A stretch of DNA of 64,000 bases from Spodoptera frugiperda (taxonomy: Eukaryota; Arthropoda; Insecta; Lepidoptera; Noctuidae): NCBI RefSeq assembly GCF_023101765.2, contig NC_064227.1, forward strand, positions 4,783,592 to 4,847,591, in the 5' to 3' direction. The position numbers and the translations under genes were made by a program. Positions 21,237 through 33,200 of this stretch are shown here, in pieces. Each line of letters opens with the position of its first letter. The first letter of the stretch is position 1. The notes under the pieces are model-generated. The model searched no databases. It was given only the letters and a program-made list of their open reading frames with translations, and was not told the DNA's origin.

Positions 21237-24200
21237 CTGTGGAAGAAGAAATGTTAAATTAATTAATATTGGTCGAAGTTACATTGAATTTTGAACTTTA
21301 ATTCAATGAGATACTGTATAAAATGTAGATAACACACACACTGGTTTGGTTACTGAACATGTTTCTCTGTGTAAACTTGACGAGTCAAGTTTTATATTCA
21401 TCAGTAACTTTAAGTACGACTTTATTTTGCCATCCAAAACTGTTTTCATAACGATGGCGCTTTGATTTTTTTTTTAAACCTTGCCCCATACTAGGATTTA
21501 ATCTTATGTCACGGGTGCGTTTACAAACATACAAGTTCACATGCACATGACACTCAAACCCGAAACAACAAAATGACGTAGAGTTGCTCTGTGCGGGAAT
21601 CGAACCCGCTACACGTTACGCAGCAGCCGGTTGCCCAGCTACCGCGCCAACTGTGCAGTCAACTTAATTGAAACAGAAGTTAAGTATAAAAAGATGTAAC
21701 AAAGATACAGACGAAGGTGTCGATGGTCCGTGCGCGCTGCGTGCGCACTGCCCGCGCGGTGGCGCTGACGTCGACGCGGCGCTCCACGCGCAGCGCGCGG
21801 ATCAACGTGCATAAAGCCACGAACAGGGGGGACCGCTCCGTGCCGAACCTGGGGGACGGGGGAAGGATTATTAATCAAGTATACTAATCAGATGCTCTAC
21901 TAAATAATAGTAGATGATTATGGTTTGATATAAGTGATAATTTGGGAGTAAAATAATTGATAAAAGTTGTACATGTACTGCAAAAGTGTTACAAACAATA
22001 TTCGCTTCATATTCACTTCAATCAATAATAGACTTAATTCATTTTCTGAACACTGAGCGAAGCGAGCGAAGAAATTATTCGTTTACTACTTCTTTAATTA
22101 TATTGCATTGATCCAAAGCTAGTTATAAATATTCCTGGGACGCACTTGACATCAATATATAGGTATTTTCATAATTATATAATATACTGTAGATTGTGAT
22201 TGCAGTAGTTTCAGGAGATCGTAATAGGTTGGTCCCATTAAACAAAGATATAACATGAGTGTGAGTGTACGTACTGGCAGTGCACGAGCATGGTGGGCGG
22301 GCGCGCGGGCGCGGCGGCGTCGGCGAGGTCTGCCAGGCCGCGCGTCACCTCGGGCACGTGGCCGCGCGCCGTGGGCCAGCCCTGGTACTGCAGCTGCCGC
22401 ACCACCACCACCTCGCCGCTCTGGAACACACACGTAGTATCATTAGCCACCTTAATGCTTATCCTCTGGTATAGAAGACAACAATAGAAAAAAACACATT
22501 GTGTCTAGCGTGAATACGTGTTCCGGCACACATGAAGGGTTAATCTCTATTTTAACAAAAAGAACTTTCAAAGCGAATTTCAAAGATCAATCTCAATCTT
22601 AAGATTTTGGACTGAAATCGGCAGTTACTACTAACTACTATATATAGTCGTATATATACGACTCTTCACTCCTATTTATAAAAAAAAACAATCAGTTTAA
22701 ACAGAAACAATCGATATCAAAGAAGTTCTGCAACAATCTTCTTCCAAAACTTATATTCTTGCGCCAGACACGGTTCACATATCCTAGTTATATTTACCAC
22801 CCAAATCTTACATGTGGAAAGCAATAAAAAATTGAATATTGATTGTTATAAACAAAAAAAAATACATTGACGGAACTAGAAGTACATATAAGGAAATCAT
22901 TTACTATAAAGTCACCTAAGAACTTACACACCTAAAAACTCCTTAATACCATACATTTATCAACAACTGACCTTATCATTAGTGACCCTGAACTGCCTCC
23001 TGGTGTAGTAGGGGCAGGACTCGCTCTCCTCGTACTGCACGGAGATGTGCTCGTACTGCACCGTGCCGTCGTCCCAGTACCGCGGACACTTACCCTCGCC
23101 CAGCTGTAAGAAATGATCAATTTCATTATGTATAGGATATGCGAAGTGACTGAAACTTATCCAAATAAACCTTACTCAAGTTTCGTAAAATAGATGGGTC
23201 AGAAGGATTAGAAGGAGCCATAATAGAAATGCAAAATTACCACTTTATTAACTGGTTCTCATGACAAAATATGCTGTTTTTATGCAAGTCTTATTTCAGA
23301 ATATCTTACAACATTATGTACATTTTTAACAAAAACTACAAATGCTTTTTTAAACTCCAATAGTAGTTTATATCATTTGAGAAAACATGTTGTAAGACAA
23401 GAAAAGTACGTTTTAAGAAAGCAGTATAAGTACATTGTGCACATTTCCGTTAAGCAATCAGTACCCTTAGTACCAGTTTGCTTTGCGTTTAAAGTAATCG
23501 AAACGAGAGCGCTTTCGGCGCTCTGATTGGCCGACGCGAATAAACCAACCAAACGCGCGCTTATCTTGATTTCGTTTAATGTAAAGCAAACTCCTACTAA
23601 GTGTACCGCTCCCGAATTACCCTGAAAAGTAAGTGTAATGTTCTTTATAATCTCCAATAAGTAACATACCTCACTGAGCATCACAATGGTGGTGACATTA
23701 TGTTCGGAGACCATCCGCCAGAAGTCCATGATCGTGTTCGGTAGAGGATCCTGCGTTATTATGAACCCTTCCGAGTTGTCGTACGCTGGGAAAGAGGTAA
23801 AAAAACATATTAAAAAATAATAAATATCAAGTCAATTAAAATAAATCAACAACCTTGATTATTGCAAAACTTTTTTAACAAGCTAAATCGATGGTTGAAA
23901 GGCTAATTGACCTAAGCCATAATAATATGACATATTCGGAATCACCGACATTTTCTCTATCGAATGACTATCTCTAACTAACTCAATATCGCAAAAAACG
24001 TCTCTAAGATCCAATTAGCCTCACAACAACATTATAATAAAATTGTCACGGTTACACTTTCTGTTCAAATGCTAATAATAATAAGGTTGAGAATCCTTTG
24101 TCAATAATAACTTATTCATAAAATTACCTTCAATAAAGGAAGCGTTGATATAAGTAGAGAAGTCCCTGCCGGGTATGGGCGTGAGTATGACCCGGTTCCT

Positions 24201-27200
24201 GTCGTATGGCAGACAGTCGGGGCTCCGGTTGCGCGCGCGCAGCTCCTCGCCTGCGCCGGCGCCCATCGACTTCAATGGCTCTGCTACTGGACTGTTCAGC
24301 ATTTTCTATCGAAACAGAGATGAAATGTAAATAAATATTATGATTATGTTAGCGGCCTAATTATGAAATTAAGAAAATTAATTATAAAACTAATAATAAA
24401 GAAAAATTTTAAAGATTTTGTCAGTAAAACGTGATATATTTAGCACTATTAAGATATTGTTAGCACTGCACGACGCATATTTTTTTATGATTTGCTAACA
24501 GTTTCTTAATGACTCGTGGACTCGTAATATAATACAATAAGTAACTTAAAATAAAATTGTGTATTTAATGATGAACCAAAATCGTGAATGCGAGTTACTT
24601 CATTTATTTATAAATTAATATTAATATCATCAACAACAAGGTATTCTCCCCTTCATCCTATATCTTTCTGCTATTTTACAGTCCTAAAATAATCTCTAAA
24701 TACCTTTACTATTTTACCCCCCACAAAAAAAAAGTTCCTTTACTTACCTCAAACTCGACCTCCATGAGACATTTATCAGCATGGTCCGGAGTATTCCGCA
24801 GCCTGTCGACGGCGGGCTTCAGCCGGGACGCGGGGATCTCTGTGTCGCCGTAGTGCGCGTACTCCACTAGCGCACGGTACACGAACACGTATTGTTTCTG
24901 GGGATGAGTAAAGTGTTAGAAATATGTTTTACAAAATTAACCTCTTGTATGTCAGTATATGAGACACAATAGAAAACACATTGCGTCTCGCGTAGATCTG
25001 TGTTCCGACAGACAACGGGTTAATTAACCGTCACATGCATGAAGAGATTGGTTAGAGAGAGAAACATAGAGATACCACGTTTAAGTGTGGGAGAGCCATG
25101 CTTCGACACGGCTTCGTGAGGTTTCGGTTTCCATTTCGGTGGTAATCCACAGCCTCACAGAAAACCAACGCGAAACAACGCTTGCGTTGTATTTAGTTGT
25201 GAATGAGGTTATCGGAGGCCAAACTACCCCCCCCTTCCCAATCCCCGATTCCCTAACAAACCTTACATTCCCAACCCCCAAAAGGCCAGCAACGCAATTG
25301 CAACGCCTCTGGTGTTCCGATTATTCATGGACGTCAGCGATTGCTTACCATCAGGTGATCCGTCTGCTCGTTTACCAGCTTATACCATAAAAAAATCTCA
25401 ACCACAACCACAACTCACCAACGATTGCACCAGGAAGTTCCTCTGCCTCCTGAGTTCGGCGACGGTATTGAAGACGGAGACTTGTCCAGTGGCCCTCAGT
25501 TGTTCCAGTAGACAGTCCAGCGCCACCAGTGTACCAGTGCGGCCCACGCCTGCGCTGCAGTGGACTACCACTGGACGGCCCACCATACTCGTCCACGCTT
25601 CGTTTACTCTCTGTAAGGAAACATTTCAATGTACTTGTGGACTTTATAAGATGTTTATGGGGAAATATATAGCCGATGATTGTCGGCGGTAATTGTGCAC
25701 TGTGCAACAACACATCGGCCCTATAATAATTTAATAAGTAAAAGGTGTAGATAAGTAATAAGTACAGTAGAAGCTCCTTATTCGCGCTTCCTTCATTCGC
25801 GTTTTCACTATTCGCGGATTGAAAAATTGCGACCCAATTCCCATATTCGCGGTCTAAGATTTCTTTATTCGCGGATCGAATCTAGATGAAATATAGAAAT
25901 ATCGGTGCGTAACCTAAAAAATACATTCGCTATTCTTTGTCAACGCGTCAGTAGAAGGATAAAAAAATAAAATAGACCTTATTACAACTACGTCTAGATT
26001 GTGACTTCTGCCTAAACCTGATGATAATAATATTATCATCAGGTTAATATTATCATAATAATATAAGTCACGCCTAAGGACACGCCCACCATCTCCGACC
26101 TCGTCGCCCAGCTCCGCCCCGCCATCATCGGCACCACCACCAGATGCAGTGGTGTCACCGACGGTTGCAGGCGCGTCGAGCTCTAGCGACGAGTATTTTT
26201 CCCCGCCCACGTCGCCACCACCTACACGTCGCCGGGGAAGACGTCGGCCACCGAGTGGCTTAGGACCACGAGGCCCACTGGCTTCGGGAGGAGTCCCAGC
26301 GCCCGGTGGTAATGTGTCGCGCATGAAATGGACAAGATCCATTAATGAAAATGTCATGCGCGCATATTTTAGGGCAACAGAGGGAGGAAGGAACCTGACA
26401 GCGTACCGTGTCAGAATGCTTGCTTTGTTTCAGGAGCTCGAACCAACCATCAACGTGTCGGCACAAAGACTGTCGGATCAGGTGCGAGTCATTCAGCGTA
26501 ATCGTATGTTGGATGATATTGTACTTGATCGACTGCAAAGTGAAGAACTTAGGAGTCGTGTCATCATTCCGCTGCAACAAAATATAGAGGAACCAACACA
26601 AATTGAACCTGTTGTTGCACCGAATGATGATAGGACTACGGAGGTAAGTACTCACAAATGCAGTGAAGAATTGAGGAGGGCTTTGGAGGATGCGATTCGG
26701 GGATACCGGTTTATATCGCCCTCTCTTAGACCGCGTTTACCTCGTCTGCCCATGCATAAAAAGAACAGGGCGCTAGTATGTGCCCTGGACTCGGAGCTAT
26801 CAAATTATTTTGATAACTCTGAGGACCTTATCGATAGTCATTCAATTCTGTACTGTGGAGCAATAGCAGCATGCCGTGTAGCTAACGTAAAACTACTCGA
26901 AAGAGAAAACAACAGCACACGGCAGAAACCAGCTGTACCAGCTTGGCAGTGCAGGATTGAACGACGTATCGATGAGGCTAGAACACTTATTGCCAAATTG
27001 ATCTGTTTCAGGGAGGGCAACACGCGCCCAAGAGTGATGCGTTTTGTGAGGCGGGCGTTCCTGGGGATGGATATAAGCCCCCAGGACTATGTCTCACATA
27101 TTACGGAGCGTCTTGACTTCCTGAAACAGAGAATTTATGCATGGGCAAACCGTATTCGTCGGTATAAGAAGCGAGTGGAACGGTATACACAGAATCGCAC

Positions 27201-30200
27201 ATTCCAAAGGGATCAAAGGTGGGTGTATAGAAATTGGGAGCTAAAAGAACAGACTAGGACTGACACGTGCCTACCAGATGCTGATGTTACGACGTCCTTC
27301 TGGCGTAGCATTTGGTCGGCACCTGTTTGTCACACTGAAGGGGGTTGGATTGAGAAGGTTAGGCGAAAATGTGAACTGGTACCAGAAATGGAACAAATCT
27401 CCATAACCACCGAAGATGTGTCTAATGCAGCCTACCCGTTGGCTAACTGGAAAGCTCCAGGCCCGGATGGGCTGCACAATTTCTGGTTAAGATGGTTTAC
27501 CAGTTCGCATAGTCGCTTGGCATCTCAATTTCAGTCAGCTCTGGAGTCTGGATCTTTGCCCCAATTCTTTACGACTGGGTTAACCCACCTGCTCCATAAA
27601 TCTGGAAGTACCGCGGAACCCAAAAATTATCGGCCGATTACGTGCCTACCGACAATTTATAAACTCCTAACATCCATTTTGAGAGAAAAACTTAATAAGC
27701 ATATTGAAGACAATAATATCATGTCTACCTCTCAAAATGGATGTAGGAATAGGTCCCGTGGTACTAAGGAGCTTCTCCTCATTGACATGTCCATTTGCCA
27801 ACAGGTTCGTAGATCTCACAAGAATTTGTCCACATGCTGGATAGATTATAAGAAGGCCTATGACTCCGTGCCACATACATGGCTCATGAGGGTACTGGAG
27901 CTGTACAAAGTCGATACAGCTCTGCGTGCTTTCCTGATGTCATGTATGAGACAATGGAGAACGGTTCTTCGCTATCCAGGATGTCGACAAATTTGTGAGA
28001 ACGATGAACCCATTAGGATAGAGCGTGGTATATTCCAGGGTGATAGTTTGAGTCCATTATGGTTTTGCTTAGCTCTGAATCCTCTAAGCACTTTGCTTGA
28101 GGATTCCGGGTTAGGTTACAGGTTGAGAAGAGGGGAGAAATTATATCCCACCTACTTTACATGGATGATTTAAAGCTATTTGCTCCAAACAACTCGCATC
28201 TAATGAAATTACTAAATGTCACTGAAACGTTCAGTAATGCCATTAGGATGGAATTTGGTGTGGACAAATGTGCAATCATGCATGTAAAGAGGGGGGAAAT
28301 TGTGGAATCAGATGAAACACGAAACTCTGATACCACAAACTTTAGACTTCTCTCTTCAACCGAAACCTATAAATACTTGGGTATGTCAGAAGCGTTAGGT
28401 ATTGATGTAGCTATCATGAAGCAATCGTTGCGGGAGCGCTTCTTTGGCCGCCTGAAGAAAGTTCTCAATAGTCTTTTATCAGGTGGTAACAAGGTGCGCG
28501 CTTACAACGGTTGGGTCATGCCAGTACTGATGTACTCTTTTGGCATACTCAAGTGGACTCAAACGGAACTGGACGCCCTGGACAGAAAAGTCCGTTCATT
28601 GTTGACTGAGCATCGGATGCATCACCCACGATCATCAGTAATGAGACTGTACATACCACGTAAATGTGGGGGGCGAGGCTTTTTAAATGCCAAAACCCTA
28701 CACAATAGTGAAGTGTGCAGTCTCCGAAAATATTTTTTCAAAATGGAAGGGGGGTACATCGAGATGTTGTCTCAGTGGACAAAGGACTTACTCCGCTCTC
28801 CTTGGCTAATAAGGACTGGAGAGAACCTATAATACTAAGCACTAAAGATCGCAAGAATGTATGGCAAAGTAAGGAGTTGCACGGACGCTACTATCGGGCC
28901 CTACATGGGCCAGATACAGATTTCTTAGCGTCCGTATCCTGGCTACGTTTTGGTAACTTATTTGGAGAAACGGAAGGTTTTGTCTGTGCAATTATGGACG
29001 AAGTTATGTTGACGAACAACTACCGAAAGTATATTATAAAGGATGGAACGGCTGACATTTGTCGGGCATGTCATCGCCCAGGGGAATCCATTCGACATAT
29101 AATTTCGGGTTGTTCTCACTTAGCTAACGGAGAGTACTTGCATAGACACAATCTTGTAGCCAGGATTATTCATCAACAACTTGCTTTAAAATACAAACTT
29201 GTTGAATCTGAAGTGCCGTATTATAAGTATCTGCCTGACCCAGTTCTTGAAAATGGAGATGTCACACTGTATTGGGATCGAACTATCATCACAGATAGGA
29301 CAATTGTTGCTAACAAACCTGACATTGTGGTGATAGATCGACCAAGCCGTCGCACAATGATAATTGATATAACAATCCCACATGACGAGAATCTTGTGAA
29401 AGCTGAAAAAGATAAAGCCAGTAAATATCTTGATTTAGCTCATGAGGTTGTCGACATGTGGGATGTAGATTCAGCAATCATTGTGCCGATAGTCGTATCT
29501 GCCAATGGCCTTATAGCCAAAAGCCTCGACCAACACCTGAGTAGGCTAACGTTAGATGGTTGGATCAAGAGCCTGATGCAGAAGGCAGTACTTCTGGACA
29601 CGGCGCGTATTGTCCGGAAATTCCTCTCTCTTGAGCCCTGACCACCGGTAGCTTGGATTTATCCCGTTACTGGTGGGCTACTGCTTTTTATATTTTTAAA
29701 TGTTTTATTTATTTTTTTTTTTTCTTTTTAATTTAATATTTAAAAATGTAACAAACAAGTATGAGAAATAAATGAATGCAATTTAAATTTATCATCAGGT
29801 TAATATTATCATAATAATATTACCATCAGGCAATCTGTATGATCAGAAAGTTCAATTAAAAAATTTTTTATCTACTATTTGCTTCTTGATTTCGTCATCT
29901 AGGAACATATCCCCTATAACCCCATACAAATTACCATTCCATATTCACGGTTTCTGTATTCGCGGCATATTTACGGAACGCATACCCCGCGAATAAAGAG
30001 CTTCTACTGTACTCAGAAACATTAAAATATGGATAATTGGCAACGTTTTTGTAGTATGGGACCGCTAGATGGAAAAAAGGGGCGTGGTTTGTAACGTTTC
30101 GCATGATGTTTAAGGGAATCCGGTTAAGACATCTCTTTGTATTTGCTTCATGGTACAGACAGCCACACAACTATTCGGATTAGTCAAACTTATATTCCTC

Positions 30201-33200
30201 TTTACGTCAGAGGTCAATTATTTATAATGCAGCAAGAACCCAGCAAGCCAGTAGTTCTCCTGACACTCCCTCCCGCCTCACCCAAGGCGGGAGAAGTCAT
30301 TGGATGATGATTACACTTCAAAAAAAAACCAGTAGTTCTAACCTTAATAAACTTGAGTATGGAATGTGGATGCTCTGGCGCCGCGAAGTCCTTCCACATG
30401 AGGAAGTGGTACTGGCGCACGATGCGGCACTCGCCGCTCTCCTTCACCTCGCGGGGAGACGTCGGGGCACTCGACTCGGACGCTTCTTTTATGTCTACAA
30501 CAGATTTATATTGGTAGTTTTTGTTAAATGGATAAACGGTTGGCGCGGTGGCTGGGTAACTGACTGCCGTGCAACGTGTAAAGGGTTTTCCGCACGGAAC
30601 AACTCTTTGTGTGATCTACAAATTGTTGTTTCGGGTCTGATTGTCATGTGTAAACTTGTATGTTGTTGTTTGTAAACGCACCCACGACACTACAGAAAAT
30701 CCTAGTGTGGGGCAACGTCAATCGGATACGACTCGAGACATAAAATTTATAATGACTTCTTAAAGAACCAGTTGGAAGCGAGCATCCAGCAGCTAAGATT
30801 TTAATTAGGTTGTCCACCTTGTGGGTGGTCGTTCTGAAAATCATTAGTAGTGAATGTCTTATGACTCATTTTATAATAAAGATTTAAAACCTTACCTCCA
30901 TTCCTCTTAGCGATGCCATTGTTCTCAACGATCGGCTGTCCATCAGCCGTGACTGGCTGCTTGGTGATCTTCAGTTCTCGCACGATGTAGTCTGAATATC
31001 TAGAACGGACATTTTGACATTTACTTTACAGAACTTTCAAATGTATAAGCAGCGCATTGAAGTCATTCCTTCTTTAACACCTAATCAAATTAATTTATCT
31101 GTTTATTGTATAACATATTTTTATCTTTTTATGAAGCATTAAACTGGACGTCACATTATTAAAAATGCGTTCAATTTATATGCACACAAGAATGCATAAA
31201 TACAATTTCATTACGATCATGAGAAAACATTTACATATATTCACTTTTTTATCATATTAATTTTTATGTTTAATGTTTTTTTATGGTGCAAATAAACTGT
31301 TTTTTTTTCTATATTTTCCAATTCATCCATTAATAAGAATAAAACCACACAAACCTCTTTTCACCAATATGATGCACGGTGATCCCTCCAAAAGCCCTGG
31401 AGGATCGCTCCTCCGGCCAGTATTTCGAGCACTTGACCTTGGAGTACTCCTCGAGGTTGGTCAGCATCACGATCAGCTCCAAGCCATGTTCCCATATCAT
31501 GCGCCAGAAGTCATTCACTGTCGTGTCCGTTGGGCCTTGGGCGCAGATGAACTGTTTGCGTTCCTGTTAATATTTTAAATAGTAAATGGTTAGTGTTAAG
31601 GTCCATTCAAGTTTGTTTAGGTATACATAGAAAAATATTCACAACAGGTGATATATCTTTTGCGTTCCTGATAATGTTTTAAATAGTTAGTGTTAAAGTT
31701 CATACAAGTTTGTTAAGTTATACATAAAAATATTCACGACAGGTGATGATATTTTTTTTTCTTTAAACACCACATTTGTTTTCTGTGTATAGGATGGTAA
31801 GTATCAGTAACCTTAGTATAAGTTTGCTTTACGTTTAAAGTAATCGAAACGAGATCGCTTTCGGCACTCTAATTGGTTGGTTTATTCGACCGGGTCAATC
31901 AGAGTGCCGAACGCGCTGTCGTTTCAATTACTTTAAACGTAAAACAAACTTGTACTAAGGGTACTGGCATCCAAAGAGTACCTAACATCCAAATAAGATA
32001 ATATGAGAGACTGTTTTTTTTTTGTATATTTTATACAGTATGTAGTAAAGTATATTTCAAGTATGTAGCAAATTAATAGTTGAATACAAGAAGTTGGGTA
32101 ATACAGCCACGATATACATGCAAAAATACATTTTGAAGCATAATAGAAGAATAGAAGTACTATTATAGAAATCATGTGGTTTTTATGAAGTATAGTAGAA
32201 GCGAGTGCTACGAATATAACAAAGAATGCATTGTTATAATAATAACAAGGAAAACACAACACATAAACGGACAGAAAGCTTTGTACATTAATAAATTGAT
32301 TTCACATTATATTTTATGTATATTATAATGAAAAAGCACTTTTAGGCACAATATTACAAGGTAGGGTTCTTTGACAGGAGTAGTCAAATACAATACTTTT
32401 TTCGAAACGTAAAAATCGTTTTTTTTTTATTTTGTATGTAATAGTACATTATAACGTCATCAGATTTTTACGTCAAATAGCAGACTTTTTTTCTAGAAAA
32501 TTTTGAAAATAACTAGATCATCAATTCTATGAATGAAAATGTGATTATTTTTGATTATTTTATTGTATTGAAAAGTTGAAATAATTTATTTTTGACTGAG
32601 GAAACTACCCAAAAATCAAGTAATGATAAAAGCCGTCTCAAAACAATACTTGATAATTGGCATTCACGGATTTGCTTGGCAGTCACACTGAATAAAAGAA
32701 GTAATTTAACCATAAAATTAGCGAACTTTATACGGTTTACAAAATGTGAAATCAATTTAGCATCGCAGTAGGTATGCGGTACCTGTTCAGGCTCCGAAGG
32801 GTCCTTAGTAAGCGGAGGACAGAAGACAGACCATTAAGAACATGTTCACACGCCACACGGAAGGAACATTTGTGACTAACTATTACTAATAGGTAAAACC
32901 ATGGGTAAAACTATGTGATGTTATAGTGTATGTAGTTTTTGAAAAGCTGATTAAAGAAAAGAGTAATGAACTGCCAACGATACGACAGTGGACCATTGAT
33001 TTAATGTTAATTTAATGCGATACCTAATTTAAAAAAGAATAGTTTTTGAAACATTTCAATCATTGCTAAATTAATAAAATTTATTAACTAAAAATCACGT
33101 TATACTCGCGTACATTCATGGCGAAAAGCTCTACTGATTTAGTCTGTCCTACGACAGTTCGTACATAAATATAATACAGTTTGATATACGTAAAATTAGC

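Larger units (their letters stand above)
25765..30009. mobile_element. pogo/Tigger-like element, interrupted
   Basis: The left end 'cagtagaagctccttattcg' and the right end 'gaataaagagcttctactg' are inverted repeats of about 22 bp with one mismatch, flanked by TA on each side (25763-25764 and 30010-30011). That is the tc1/mariner-superfamily signature, and the CAGT...ATTCGCG end suggests pogo/Tigger. Without the inserted LINE it would be about 490 bp and non-coding. Confidence 0.85.

Noticed and set aside
22152..22487. Several overlapping GC-rich reading frames on both strands
   Set aside because: They are shadows of Ptp69D exon 24. Only the minus frame with WPT and VHC fits a phosphatase and splices in phase.
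26149..26151. GTG as start of the LINE reading frame
   Set aside because: The frame is open further upstream to 26065, and GTG starts are not expected in an animal retroelement.
25914..26357. 147-residue minus frame overlapping the LINE start
   Set aside because: It is antisense to the Pro/Ser-rich LINE front and crosses the target duplication, so it is chance.
30304..30675. 123-residue plus frame across Ptp69D exon 18
   Set aside because: It is antisense to a secure phosphatase exon and runs on into a SINE.
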